Assembly (NCBI GenBank): GCA_900318445.1
Contig: ONKO01000010.1
Location: 62,001 to 126,000, forward strand
DNA from: an uncultured Bacteroidales bacterium
GTDB taxonomy: Bacteria > Bacteroidota > Bacteroidia > Bacteroidales > UBA932
Length of the DNA: 64,000 nt
Direction: 5' to 3'
The notes under the pieces are model-generated. The model did no database searches, was not told the origin of the DNA, and was given only the letters and a program-made list of their open reading frames with translations. This document shows, piece after piece, positions 42,868 through 51,872 of this stretch. Positions within the stretch are counted from its first letter, which is position 1. Each line of letters starts with the position of its first letter. The position numbers and the translations under genes are program-made.

Positions 42868-44175
42868 CTACTTGGCCCGGGTATACACCTGAATGGGGCA
42901 CCCCTCAAAGTCAAAGTGCTCGCGGAGTTTGTTCTCCAGGAAGCGCTTGTAGGGATCTTTCACCCACTGGGGCAGGTTGCAGAAGAAGGCGAACTGCGGC
43001 GTGCGGGTGGGAAGCTGCGTCACATACTTGATCTTGATGTACTTGCCCTTCCATGCCGGCGGCGGGTAGTTCTCGATTTCCGGCAGCATGGCGTCGTTGA
43101 GCTGCGAGGTGGAAATCTTGCGGGACATGTTGGCGGCCACGCGGGCGGCGGCGTCCAGCACGTCCAGGATGCGCTGCTTGTTCAGGACGGAAGTAAAGAT
43201 GACAGGAATGTCGTTGAAAGGAGCCAGACGGGCCTTGAGAGCTTCCGTGTACTCTTTCATGGTATTGACATCCTTTTCGAAGAGGTCCCATTTGTTCACC
43301 ACAATCACGCAGCCCTTGCGGTTCTTCTGAATCACATTGAAGATGTTCATATCCTGCGCTTCCATGCCCAGAGTGGCATCGATCATGAGGATGCACACGT
43401 CGGAGTGCTCGATGGTTCGCATGGCCCGGAGCACCGAATAGAACTCCAGGTCTTCGGTGACCTTGCCCCTCTTTCGCATGCCGGCCGTGTCCACAATCAT
43501 GAACTCGTGGCCAAACTTGTTATAGTAGGTGGAGATGGAGTCGCGGGTGGTGCCGGCAACCGGCGTCACAATATTGCGTTCCTCCCCGAGAAGGGCGTTG
43601 GTGAGGGACGACTTACCCACGTTGGGACGGCCCACGATGGCGATGTGAGGGATGTCCGAGTGATCATCGGCCTGCTCATCGTCCTCCGGAAGCACCCGCA
43701 GGATCTCGTCCAGCAGGTCTCCGGTGCCGCTTCCGTTGGCGGCCGATATGCTCCATACTTCCCCGAGCCCGAGGCCATAGAAGTCAAAGGCGTCATACAT
43801 CTTTTCCCCGCTGTCCACCTTGTTCACGCAGAGGACGACGGGCTTTTTGGAACGGCGGAGCAGGTCTGCTATCTCGGAGTCATAGTCCGTGATGCCGGTA
43901 GCGGCCTCGCACATGAAAAGGACTACGTCGGCCTCCTCGATGGCGATGCCCACCTGGCGGCGGATGGCGTCCTCGAAGACGTCATCGGAATTGGAGGTGT
44001 AGCCGCCCGTATCCACCACGGAGAATTCCCGGCCGCACCATTCGCATTTGCCGTAATGCCGGTCACGCGTTACTCCGGCGGTTTCGTCCACAATGGCCTG
44101 GCGCATTCCCACCAGGCGGTTGAACAGCGTTGATTTTCCTACGTTCGGTCTCCCGACTATCGCAACTAAAGCCAT
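42868..44175 (-). CDS. der: Ribosome biogenesis GTPase Der
   Basis: 435 aa with two tandem GTPase domains: [20 protein letters not shown] and NKVD in the first; [25 protein letters not shown] and NKWD in the second. The KH-like C-terminus ends with [23 protein letters not shown]. Needed for 50S assembly. Confidence 0.97.
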   Translation of the reverse strand: MALVAIVGRPNVGKSTLFNRLVGMRQAIVDETAGVTRDRHYGKCEWCGREFSVVDTGGYTSNSDDVFEDAIRRQVGIAIEEADVVLFMCEAATGITDYDSEIADLLRRSKKPVVLCVNKVDSGEKMYDAFDFYGLGLGEVWSISAANGSGTGDLLDEILRVLPEDDEQADDHSDIPHIAIVGRPNVGKSSLTNALLGEERNIVTPVAGTTRDSISTYYNKFGHEFMIVDTAGMRKRGKVTEDLEFYSVLRAMRTIEHSDVCILMIDATLGMEAQDMNIFNVIQKNRKGCVIVVNKWDLFEKDVNTMKEYTEALKARLAPFNDIPVIFTSVLNKQRILDVLDAAARVAANMSRKISTSQLNDAMLPEIENYPPPAWKGKYIKIKYVTQLPTRTPQFAFFCNLPQWVKDPYKRFLENKLREHFDFEGCPIQVYTRAK

Positions 44176-44186
44176 AATAATTCAAA

Positions 44187-45707
44187 TTAATTCGCAAAGA
44201 TACACATTTCTTCGTTAAAGGCGGGACTATCCACCCCGAAGAAACGCAGAATGCTGTGAAAAACATAGTGTTGCCCGATCTCCGGAATGTCCTTATACTG
44301 CAGGGATTTATCCGAAGTCCATACCACCATGGGAATGTCCAGCTGCTCCTTCGGGGCCATGGAATAGGGCACGCCGTGCATGTACAGGTTGTTTTCTCCG
44401 AGGGACTCGCCGTGGTCGGAGACAAAGAGCATCATGGTGCGGCGGTCCGGGAAAGAGCGCAGTATCTCAATGACCTCATGCATGAGATAATCCGTGTAAA
44501 CGACACTGTTGTCGTAGGCGTTATTGAGTTCCTCGGGGCTGGTCTTGGACATTTCCACCGTACTGCAAACGGGCGTAAAGACTGTGAATTCCTCGGGATA
44601 ATTGGTGTTGTACGACGGTCCGTGGTTGGTGTAGGCGTGGATGACCACGAACACCTTGGTACTGTCGCTGGAAGCGATGTCTTCCCGGAGGCCTTCCAGG
44701 AGAAGGCCGTCGTAGCGGGCATCGGCCTCGGGGTATCTCTCCCTGAGCTGGGCGAAGGTATAGTATTTCTCCGTGTGCACGGGCGGCTCTCCCCAGTTGT
44801 TGGTGCGCCACCACACGTCCACGCCGGCTCTCTGGAGGTAATTGGGCAGAATCTCGTGCAGCTCAGGTACGTCCATCGGCTCCAGGATGGCCTTGACGCC
44901 GGCCATGGTGTAGGTTGCCGATGACACTCCGCGGTACGCTTTTACGCTGTCTTTCGACGTATAGGGGTTGGTCTCCCGGTCGTAGCCCAGCAGGGAGAAA
45001 CGGTCTCCGCGCACCGACTCGCCGATGAAAAGGACGCAGAGATCGCGGGATTCGCTCACGGACACGGGGTCCGGCAGCGGAATCTCTTTCTGGTTTTTCT
45101 GGCGCTGGGCGGCTTCATAACGGAAAGTGTTCACCACGTAGGACCAGGGCATGATGAGACTGCCCAGTTCCGTGGAGTTCTTGTCTATCCAGGGCCAGTT
45201 CTTCATGTTCCCGAAAACGGCGGCTAGCAGTACGCCCAGGGTGATGCCCAGATTGGCCAAGAGACGCTTCCAGGAGCCGTATTCCAGCTTGCGCATGAAC
45301 ACATAAACGGAAGGGGCGATGCCCAGTATGAGATACAGGATGAAGGCAAAGGAGAAAAAGCCCGACGCTTCCGAGTACTGCGTGTTCAGGACATTCCCCA
45401 TCATTTCGTCGGTCACGAGGACGTCGTAATTGTTCACGAAGTACAGCATGACGGCGTCCCCCACGAGCGTGAAGGAGATGATGCACTTCCCCACAATACG
45501 TCCCAGCCACGCGAGAAGGTAGTACAGGAGGTAATCGAGGCATGCGAGGAGGACGGCGGCCGTCGCAAGGATGACGGCTCCGTTGAATCCCCCCTCCGTA
45601 AGCTTTACGGCATGGGAGAAAAAGGGGGCATGGAAGGCCACCAGCGTATAAAGCGTCAGCGCCAGGCTGTAGGCCTCCAGGCTGGCTTTTTCCTTGAAGA
45701 TTTTCAT
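44187..45707 (-). CDS. Phosphoethanolamine transferase-like sulfatase-fold protein
   Basis: 506 aa. About five N-terminal membrane helices (1-170) are followed by a periplasmic alkaline-phosphatase-fold domain with FIGESVRGDRFSLLGYDRETNP (metal site), a Thr-rich SSATYTMAG region at the nucleophile position, HAYTNHGPSYN and FVSDHGESLGENNLYMHG. This is the EptA/CptA architecture, which transfers phosphoethanolamine to lipid A or other envelope glycans. It shares 4 bases with the PHP-like gene and may act with it. Family firm, acceptor unknown. Confidence 0.88.
   Translation of the reverse strand: MKIFKEKASLEAYSLALTLYTLVAFHAPFFSHAVKLTEGGFNGAVILATAAVLLACLDYLLYYLLAWLGRIVGKCIISFTLVGDAVMLYFVNNYDVLVTDEMMGNVLNTQYSEASGFFSFAFILYLILGIAPSVYVFMRKLEYGSWKRLLANLGITLGVLLAAVFGNMKNWPWIDKNSTELGSLIMPWSYVVNTFRYEAAQRQKNQKEIPLPDPVSVSESRDLCVLFIGESVRGDRFSLLGYDRETNPYTSKDSVKAYRGVSSATYTMAGVKAILEPMDVPELHEILPNYLQRAGVDVWWRTNNWGEPPVHTEKYYTFAQLRERYPEADARYDGLLLEGLREDIASSDSTKVFVVIHAYTNHGPSYNTNYPEEFTVFTPVCSTVEMSKTSPEELNNAYDNSVVYTDYLMHEVIEILRSFPDRRTMMLFVSDHGESLGENNLYMHGVPYSMAPKEQLDIPMVVWTSDKSLQYKDIPEIGQHYVFHSILRFFGVDSPAFNEEMCIFAN
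44195..44202 (-). promoter_or_regulatory. -7 element of der
   Basis: Minus-strand TATCTTTG inside the last codons of the upstream transferase gene, 19 bases before the der start. Confidence 0.5.
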
Positions 45708-46906
45708 CGTTTGAACAGTTTCACCACCCCCGCCACCAGGGCGGCAGCCAGGGCCAGAAGAAGCAGATTATACAAAAGAGTGAGCACCCAGTTTACCGGC
45801 TGCGGCTCTTCCTTCGGAGGAAATGCGCCGGCCGATGCATCGTACCGGGCAAAGGGGTTGGAGTAAATCACCGCCCCGTCCGGGAAGAAAGCCGTGAAAC
45901 GCGCAAAGGGATCATCGGCCCGCAGGGTATATGAGAGGGAATCGGCCTGGAGCGCCAGGGCCAGCGTGGCGTGGTCCTGTCCGTTCACGCGGATACTGTC
46001 GGCCGGCTGCGAAAGCTTGATAAAGAGGGTGCTGTCCTTCAGGCCGATGTTCTCCACCTTCGGGAGCTGGTGGTTCCGGGCAATCTTCTCTTCCCAGTCT
46101 CCGTTTCCGTAGTCCGGAACCCGCATGGAGTAATAGCAGCCGCCAAGGAGGGCCTTCTTCAGGTCTTCATAGGAGCCCGAGGGCGTCTGGATGAAGTTGC
46201 AGCGGATGGCGATTTTCTCATGGCGGTCCGGGAAATGAAGGTCGTCGTTGGCAAGGCCGAAACTGTAGTGGCCGGCGCTGAGCGCCCAGTCCCAGTACTC
46301 GTTCTCGGTGCTGATGTGGGTGTCCAGCTCCATGATTTCGTAGCCGGAGAGTTTCTCCAGGTGACTCTTCCTTGAAAAACGCACGCGGTAGGGGTGGTTC
46401 ATCTGGATAAAGTCACTGGTTTTCCCAAGGTAGTCCAAGGCAAACTGCTTCCGGGATGCCGTAAGGGGCAAGAGCGGGTCCCAGTGGTTAACTTTCTCGC
46501 TGCCGAATACCAGGAGGTGATACTGCGGAATACTGTATCCGTGTTCATACACGTTCACCTGCAGGGCGGTGTCATAGGGATGCCGGGTAATCTCGTTGTG
46601 ATTGGAGAAAGTGACAATGTCATATCCCAGTATCCGATACACGGAATCCACGTACGCGGGCCACTGGGGGCACTCGTTCACGGGCCAGGGGCCCCTCACC
46701 CGCGTGTGCGTGTGGAAATTGGCCCGTTTCCAGCCTTCGACGGTGTCCAGGGAGGCATAGGGATTAAAGATATCCGCCCCCGAGAAAGGTCTGGGAGCCC
46801 TGAACCTATAAACGGGGCCGACGCTGGAAATCACCAGCGTCAGCACGAAAAGGGATATGAGGGTGGCCGCGAGCTTTGCAACAGCCCGCAGAATACGTTT
46901 TATCAT
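45704..46906 (-). CDS. Membrane-anchored PHP-like phosphoesterase
   Basis: 400 aa with an N-terminal membrane helix (about 10-30) and a C-terminal one (about 372-395). Between them lies a periplasmic PHP-type metal domain: NFHTHTR, SNHNEI, MNHPYRV, LDTHIS and GLANDDLH supply the histidines and aspartates of the family in order. The middle 280-370 looks like a beta domain. Start overlaps no upstream gene; one base separates it from the small Cys-rich gene, and its stop overlaps the transferase start. Both products probably process phosphorylated envelope components. Confidence 0.78.
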   Translation of the reverse strand: MIKRILRAVAKLAATLISLFVLTLVISSVGPVYRFRAPRPFSGADIFNPYASLDTVEGWKRANFHTHTRVRGPWPVNECPQWPAYVDSVYRILGYDIVTFSNHNEITRHPYDTALQVNVYEHGYSIPQYHLLVFGSEKVNHWDPLLPLTASRKQFALDYLGKTSDFIQMNHPYRVRFSRKSHLEKLSGYEIMELDTHISTENEYWDWALSAGHYSFGLANDDLHFPDRHEKIAIRCNFIQTPSGSYEDLKKALLGGCYYSMRVPDYGNGDWEEKIARNHQLPKVENIGLKDSTLFIKLSQPADSIRVNGQDHATLALALQADSLSYTLRADDPFARFTAFFPDGAVIYSNPFARYDASAGAFPPKEEPQPVNWVLTLLYNLLLLALAAALVAGVVKLFKR

Positions 46907-46907
46907 G

Positions 46908-47156
46908 CTATTTACAATTTATGGCGCAAGAAGAGCAGGCATCCGACACATTGCCGTCGCATACCGGTTTCTTACCTTTCGCGGCCGCCAGCATTTCCAT
47001 TTCCTCCTGTTTGGCACATTTGATACCCCGCTTGCGCATTTCCGGATTGGTAGATATCTCTCCGTCGGGGAAGGGCCGATGGAAAAAGAAGATATTGACG
47101 CCGAGAAGGATCACGGCGAGACCGACGAATACGATAGCTGCAAGCAGGGTTTTCAT
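46908..47156 (-). CDS. Small membrane-anchored Cys-rich protein
   Basis: 82 aa, not recognised. The N-terminal helix (about 3-25) is a membrane anchor. The tail has six cysteines, four of them clustered at the end (VCDGNVSDACSSCAINC), plus GIKCAKQEEME. The pattern suggests a metal or iron-sulfur site, or disulfides outside the membrane. It lies 6 bases from prs and one base from the PHP-like gene. Confidence 0.75.
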   Translation of the reverse strand: MKTLLAAIVFVGLAVILLGVNIFFFHRPFPDGEISTNPEMRKRGIKCAKQEEMEMLAAAKGKKPVCDGNVSDACSSCAINCK

Positions 47157-47162
47157 GGGCTG

Positions 47163-48158
47163 TTAGAGGGGGAATTCGGATGAAATGGGCTCGTAGTTGT
47201 ACACGCGAAGGATCATCCGGGCAAAGGTATCGGCCAGGGAGACCACGCGGAACTTGCTCTGGAAAGCTTTCTTGGAAGGATCCAGCGGAATGGTGTCGGT
47301 CACATAAACCTCGGTGAGGGCGCTCTTGTCGATGCGCTCGTAGGCGGGGCCGGAGAGCACGGGGTGCGTTGCGAAGGCACGCACGCTGCGGGCGCCGCGG
47401 CGGAGAAGCTCGTTGGCAGCCTCGGTGAGGGTACCGGCGGTATCGATGATATCGTCGATGATCACGATGTCACGGCCCTCGACCTCGCCGATGGGAACGA
47501 TCTTCTCGATCACATTGGCCTTGGCGCGGGTCTTGTGGCAGATGACAACGGGCGTATGCAGGTTCTTGGCATAGGCGTGGACGCGCTTGGCGCCGCCCAT
47601 GTCGGGAGCAGCCAGCGTGAGGGTGTCCTTGAACTCCTTCTGGAGCTTTTTGAGGATGCCCAGGAAGTCGTAGCTGGCATAGAGGTGGTTCACGGGGAAA
47701 TCAAAGAAGCCCTGGATCTGGTCGGCATGGAGGTCGCAGGTCATGACGGCATCGGCCCCTGCCACCTTGAGCATGTTGGCCACCAGCTTGGCACCGATGG
47801 AGGTGCGGGGCTTGTCCTTGCGGTCCTGACGGGCCCAGCCATAGTAAGGGATGACGGCAATGACACGGTCGGCCGATGCCCTCTTGGCAGCGTCTACGGA
47901 CAGGAGAAGCTCCATCAGGTTGTCGGAGGTGGGGAAAGTGGACTGGATGATAAAACAGGTGGCGCCACGCACGCTCTCCTGGAAATAGGGTTGGAATTCA
48001 CCGTCACTGAAGCGGGCAACCTCGAGGGGGCCCAGAACAATCTCGGGATCGTTCTCCTGCCTCATACGGTTCATAGCGGCAACTACCTTCTCCGCGAAGT
48101 AGCGGGAAGCATCACAAGTAAACAGCGCCAAACGGTGCTCATGGACTGCATTGATCAT
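47163..48158 (-). CDS. prs: Ribose-phosphate pyrophosphokinase
   Basis: 331 aa. Makes PRPP from ribose-5-phosphate and ATP. Signatures: FSDGEFQPYFQESVRG, PYYGWARQDRKDKPRTSI, VMTCDLHADQIQGFFD, PDMGGAKRVHAYA, and the PRPP loop DIVIIDDIIDTAGTLTEAA. Its start overlaps the engB stop by 4 bases. Confidence 0.96.
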   Translation of the reverse strand: MINAVHEHRLALFTCDASRYFAEKVVAAMNRMRQENDPEIVLGPLEVARFSDGEFQPYFQESVRGATCFIIQSTFPTSDNLMELLLSVDAAKRASADRVIAVIPYYGWARQDRKDKPRTSIGAKLVANMLKVAGADAVMTCDLHADQIQGFFDFPVNHLYASYDFLGILKKLQKEFKDTLTLAAPDMGGAKRVHAYAKNLHTPVVICHKTRAKANVIEKIVPIGEVEGRDIVIIDDIIDTAGTLTEAANELLRRGARSVRAFATHPVLSGPAYERIDKSALTEVYVTDTIPLDPSKKAFQSKFRVVSLADTFARMILRVYNYEPISSEFPL

Positions 48159-48751
48159 ATTGAATTAAGAATAGTTCCGATATAGTTAAGTATTTCTTCC
48201 TTTCCTTCTCCGCTCACCGAGGACGACACAAAGCACGGCGGCAGCTCTTCCCAGTCTTCGAGCAGACGGCCCTTGTTCTCCAGGACCTGGCGCTGCAGGG
48301 CTTCGGGGCCCTGTTTGTCGGCCTTGGTGAAGATGATGCCGAAGGGGATGCCCTTTTCTCCGAGTTCCGAGATGAAGCGAAGGTCTACCTCCTGCATGGG
48401 ATGGCGGCTGTCGATGAGCACCATGAGCATCACCATTTCCTCCGAGTGGTTGATGTAGTCCCAGATGATGTGGCGCAGCCGGGCGCGGTCTTTGTCCGGC
48501 AGGCGGGCATAGCCGTAACCGGGAAGGTCTACAAGGTACCAGTTGTCGTTGATGAGGAAATGGTTCACCAGCTGGGTCTTTCCGGGTGTCTGGGAGGTTT
48601 TTGCCAGCTTGGAATTGCCGGTGAGCGTGTTGATGAGGGAGCTCTTTCCCACGTTGGAGCGGCCGATGAACGCAAACTCGGGCAGGCGCCGCTGGGGTTT
48701 CTGCCCCACCCGCGTGCTGCTTCCGGAAAACTCCGCGCTTGTGATTCTCAT
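48155..48751 (-). CDS. engB: Ribosome biogenesis GTP-binding protein EngB/YsxC
   Basis: 198 aa from the ATG at 48751 (MRITSAEFSGSS); the frame is open further upstream to 48829, but that crosses the promoter. GTPase motifs: FIGRSNVGKSSLIN, TPGKTQLVNHF, DLPGYGYAR, FTKADKQ. First gene of the long engB-to-nadE run. Confidence 0.95.
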   Translation of the reverse strand: MRITSAEFSGSSTRVGQKPQRRLPEFAFIGRSNVGKSSLINTLTGNSKLAKTSQTPGKTQLVNHFLINDNWYLVDLPGYGYARLPDKDRARLRHIIWDYINHSEEMVMLMVLIDSRHPMQEVDLRFISELGEKGIPFGIIFTKADKQGPEALQRQVLENKGRLLEDWEELPPCFVSSSVSGEGKEEILNYIGTILNSI

Positions 48752-48774
48752 GGACCGCCTCCTAAATAACCGTG

Positions 48775-48782
48775 CAAAGATA
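48775..48782 (-). promoter_or_regulatory. -7 element of engB
   Basis: Minus-strand TATCTTTG, 24 bases before the engB start and 12 bases from the divergent tadA -7 element. Confidence 0.6.
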
Positions 48783-48794
48783 AGAATAATTGAG

Positions 48795-48802
48795 TACCTT
48801 TG
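48795..48802 (+). promoter_or_regulatory. -7 element of tadA
   Basis: TACCTTTG ending 5 bases before the tadA ATG at 48807, so the message is probably leaderless. No clear -33 box. Confidence 0.6.
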
Positions 48803-48806
48803 CAAC

Positions 48807-49241
48807 ATGGAAATGGATGAAAAGTTCATGCGCGAAGCCCTTCGCGAAGCGGAGGCTGCCCGGGCTCAGGGAGAGATTCCCATCGGCGCGGTCGTGGTCT
48901 GGAAAGGGCGCATCATCGGCCGTGGCCACAACGAGACCGAGCGCCTCCGTGACACCACCGCCCACGCCGAGATGATCGCCATCACCGCCGCTTCCGAGGC
49001 CATGGGCGGGAAATATCTCACCGACTGCACCCTGTACGTAACGGTGGAGCCCTGCCCCATGTGCGCCGGTGCCCTGGCCTGGTCCCAGATCAGCCGCATT
49101 GTCTACGGCGCACCGGATGTCCGCCGCGGCTACTCCCTCTTCACGCCTTCCCTGCTGCACCCGCGTACACAGACCAGCGGCGGCGTGCTCCAGGAGGAAT
49201 GTGCCGCACTCATGCTGGATTTTTTTAAAAGTAAAAGATGA
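48807..49241 (+). CDS. tadA: tRNA-specific adenosine deaminase
   Basis: 144 aa from the ATG at 48807 (MEMDEKFMREAL); longer in-frame starts lie inside engB. Deaminates A34 of tRNA-Arg to inosine. Zinc/catalytic motifs: TAHAEMIAI and EPCPMCAGAL. The last 4 bases overlap the DJ-1 gene. Confidence 0.95.
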   Translation: MEMDEKFMREALREAEAARAQGEIPIGAVVVWKGRIIGRGHNETERLRDTTAHAEMIAITAASEAMGGKYLTDCTLYVTVEPCPMCAGALAWSQISRIVYGAPDVRRGYSLFTPSLLHPRTQTSGGVLQEECAALMLDFFKSKR

Positions 49242-49807
49242 AAGGAATACACATTTTTCTTGCAGACGGCTTCGAGGATATGGAAGCCCTTGCAACGCGT
49301 GACGTGCTGCTTCGCGGCGGCGTACCGGCTGTCACCGTATCCATTACGGACGACTATCTCGTGGAGAGTTCCCACGGACTGCAGGTAACGGCCGACACCT
49401 CCTGGAACGACCTCGAGGTCATGGAACCGGGCACTGACGCCTCCGATATCATGATTTTCCCCGGCGGCATGCCCGGCAGCAAGAACCTGGCAGCACATGC
49501 AGAGCTCATGGAAATCCTTCAGGACCACTGGGCCCGCGGCGGTGCCGTAGCAGCCATCTGCGCAGCACCCGGGCTCGTCGTATCGCAGCTGCCCGGCCTC
49601 AGCGGGCGTCGTTTCACCTGCTTTGACGGGTTCGAGGACGCGCTCATCGGCCAGGGAGCCCTCTACACGCCCGAAGGAGCCGTCACCGACGGCAACCTCA
49701 TCACCGGACGCGGTGCCGGATGGGCTGTGGAGTTCGGCCTAGCCATTCTCACCTACCTCAAAGGCCCCGAAGCAGCCGCCAAGGTTCGCCAGGGCCTCAT
49801 GCTCTAG
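49238..49807 (+). CDS. DJ-1/PfpI family protein
   Basis: 189 aa. FLADGFEDMEAL carries the acidic residue and AAICAAPGLVV the conserved nucleophile cysteine of DJ-1/YajL proteins. These act in protein or nucleotide deglycation or oxidative stress; the exact activity is disputed. It is followed by a repeat hairpin that may end the transcript. Confidence 0.93.
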   Translation: MKGIHIFLADGFEDMEALATRDVLLRGGVPAVTVSITDDYLVESSHGLQVTADTSWNDLEVMEPGTDASDIMIFPGGMPGSKNLAAHAELMEILQDHWARGGAVAAICAAPGLVVSQLPGLSGRRFTCFDGFEDALIGQGALYTPEGAVTDGNLITGRGAGWAVEFGLAILTYLKGPEAAAKVRQGLML

Positions 49808-49815
49808 CACTGCGC

Positions 49816-49903
49816 CATCGGCCTAATCGCCTAATTATCAGCGTCTTAGGTTTTTCTCTTTAGGCTGATCGGCCTAAAGAGAATTTTTTATAGTGCTGAT
49901 AAT
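49816..49903 (+). repeat. GGCCTAA hairpin repeat, copy 1
   Basis: Inner stem TTCTCTTTAGGC (49854-49865) with its complement (49872-49883), loop TGATCG, then six T; outer arms ATTATCAGC (49834-49842) and its complement (49895-49903). It works as a terminator for the tadA/DJ-1 pair. Related copies follow aspA and the YwqG-like gene. Confidence 0.85.
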
Positions 49904-49932
49904 GAACCACTTGCAGAGATTCGCAGAAAACA

Positions 49933-50619
49933 CTATCGGCGACGGCCCTGCGCGATGGAGATGTAGTAGAGGAGGGTGGCCAGCGAGCCGATGGCGGCGA
50001 TGACGTAGGTGTAGGCGGCCCAGCGAAGGGCATCCACGGCCATGGGCTTGGTCTCGTAGCTCACGATGCCGTCCCGCTCCAGCCACTTGACGGCACGGGC
50101 GCTGGCGTTGATCTCCACAGGGAGGGTCACGAAGCTGAACAGGGTGGTAAGGGCGAACAGGCCGATGCCGATCCAGATAAGGGACGGAAAGATGTTGATA
50201 AGGAGCACTCCCGCCAGCAGCACCCAGGACACGATGTTGTTTGAGAAGGACACCACGGGAACCAGGGCCGAGCGCATGGTGAGCCAGGCATAGCCGGTGG
50301 CGTGCTGAACCACATGGCCGCACTCGTGGGCGGCAACGGCGGCAGCGGCAACGGAACGCCCGTAGTAGACGTTTTCACTCAGGTTCACCGTCTTGGTGGT
50401 GGGGTCATAGTGGTCTGTGAGCTTACCGGGAATGGAGACGATTTTCACGTCCCGGATACCGTGCGCCTGCAACATGCGGGAGGCAACTTCTGCTCCCGTA
50501 AGGCTGGTGGGAACTTCTGAATATTTTTCAAAGCGGCGCTGTAACATACCCTGGATGAGCATACTGCCCACCATCACCGCAATCATGATCATCCAAATAA
50601 GAGAAGAGGACATAGTCAT
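49933..50619 (-). CDS. Membrane zinc metallopeptidase (YugP family)
   Basis: 228 aa. An N-terminal membrane helix, then AVAAHECGHVVQHATGYA, the HExxH-type zinc motif (HECGH), then two or more further helices (LVPVVSFSNNIVSWVLLAGVLLI). The ASARAVKWLERDGI stretch is a family signature. Substrate unknown. Monocistronic, with a -7 element 43 bases upstream. Confidence 0.9.
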   Translation of the reverse strand: MTMSSSLIWMIMIAVMVGSMLIQGMLQRRFEKYSEVPTSLTGAEVASRMLQAHGIRDVKIVSIPGKLTDHYDPTTKTVNLSENVYYGRSVAAAAVAAHECGHVVQHATGYAWLTMRSALVPVVSFSNNIVSWVLLAGVLLINIFPSLIWIGIGLFALTTLFSFVTLPVEINASARAVKWLERDGIVSYETKPMAVDALRWAAYTYVIAAIGSLATLLYYISIAQGRRR

Positions 50620-50661
50620 TTAATGTTTTTTCGACAGTCCATCAAATAGTGGACCGCCGCA

Positions 50662-50669
50662 CAAAAATA
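50662..50669 (-). promoter_or_regulatory. -7 element of zinc peptidase gene
   Basis: Minus-strand TATTTTTG, 43 bases before the start at 50619. Confidence 0.5.
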
Positions 50670-50702
50670 CATTTTTTATGCCGAAATGTCAGCAGGAAGT
50701 GT

Positions 50703-50710
50703 TAATTTTG
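50703..50710 (+). promoter_or_regulatory. -7 element of alr
   Basis: TAATTTTG ending 11 bases before the alr ATG at 50722. Confidence 0.6.
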
Positions 50711-50721
50711 TAGTCTGAAAA

Positions 50722-51837
50722 ATGGATTACGTGCGTAAAATAGAGGATGATTTTTCCCGTCTGGAGCTAAATCTGGGGGCAACGGTAGAGAACTACCGGT
50801 ATTTCCGTACCCTCCTGGATCCCAAAACCAAACTGCTGGTGCTGGTCAAGGCAAACGCCTATGGCCACGGTGCCGTGGAATTTGCGTCCATGATGCAGCG
50901 GGCCGGGGCCGATTACCTGGCCGTCGCCTACCCTGTGGAGGGCCTGGAGCTGCGCCGTAACGGCATTTCGCTCCCCATCCTCGTCCTCACCGCCGGAACC
51001 GACTTCTTTCCGGAAATTATTCAGACGCGCATGGAACCCAGCATTCCCAACCTGTACTCGCTCAAAAAGCTGGTGGAAGTATTGCGGGAAAAAGGACTCA
51101 AAGACTATCCTGTCCACATCAAGCTGGACACCGGCATGCACCGGCTGGGCTTCATGACCGAGGAACTGCCGGAGCTGGTGGAATACCTCAAGGTTACCCC
51201 GGAGGTGAAGGTCAAGGCGTGTTTTTCCCACCTGTGCGTGGCCGAAGACCCCTCGGAAGACGAATTCACCCTGGGCCAGATCCACATGTTCCGCGACAAC
51301 GCCGCCTATATCGCCGACGGCATTGGCTACATGCCCATGCGCCACATCCTCAACAGCGCCGGAATTGAGCGGTTCCCCCAGTACCAGTTTGACATGGTAC
51401 GCCTGGGAATTGGCATCTACGGCATCAGCGCCCTGCCGGGAAAGCGCCTGGCGCCCGTCGCTTCGCTCAAGTGCAAGATTCTGCAGATTAAGAAACTGGG
51501 CCCGGGAGAGACGGTCGGTTATGGCCGATGGGGCCATGCGAAGGAAGGCACCGTCATCGCCACCATCCCGGTGGGTTATGCCGATGGCATCGACCGCCAC
51601 CTCGGACGCGGTGCAGCCTCCTTCAGCGTGAACGGACACCGCGCTCCCACCATCGGCAATATCTGCATGGACATGTGCATGATTGACGTCACCGGCATCC
51701 CGGCCGAGCCCGGAGACACCGTCACCATCTTCGGCGAAGACCCCACCGTGAGCGAGCTTGCCGGCATCCTCGGCACCATCCCCTACGAGATTCTGGTCTC
51801 CGTGCCGCGCCGCATCCATCGGCTCGTCATCCGATAA
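50722..51837 (+). CDS. alr: Alanine racemase
   Basis: 371 aa PLP enzyme making D-Ala for peptidoglycan. The PLP lysine lies in VLVKANAYGHGAV; the catalytic Tyr is in TVGYGRWGHAKEGTVIATIPVGYADG; NICMDMCMIDVT is the C-terminal signature. Unlike many Bacteroidota it is not fused to a MurF domain here. Converges on the RNase G gene with a shared terminator. Confidence 0.96.
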   Translation: MDYVRKIEDDFSRLELNLGATVENYRYFRTLLDPKTKLLVLVKANAYGHGAVEFASMMQRAGADYLAVAYPVEGLELRRNGISLPILVLTAGTDFFPEIIQTRMEPSIPNLYSLKKLVEVLREKGLKDYPVHIKLDTGMHRLGFMTEELPELVEYLKVTPEVKVKACFSHLCVAEDPSEDEFTLGQIHMFRDNAAYIADGIGYMPMRHILNSAGIERFPQYQFDMVRLGIGIYGISALPGKRLAPVASLKCKILQIKKLGPGETVGYGRWGHAKEGTVIATIPVGYADGIDRHLGRGAASFSVNGHRAPTIGNICMDMCMIDVTGIPAEPGDTVTIFGEDPTVSELAGILGTIPYEILVSVPRRIHRLVIR

Positions 51838-51872
51838 AAAAAGGGCAAGCTACTCGAGCTTGTCCCCTTTTT
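51836..51872. terminator. Bidirectional terminator between alr and rng
   Basis: CAAGCT (51846-51851) pairs with AGCTTG (51857-51862), extended by GGG/CCC and an A7/T5 tract. It overlaps the alr stop and the last codons of the RNase G gene and has T-runs in both directions. Confidence 0.75.
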
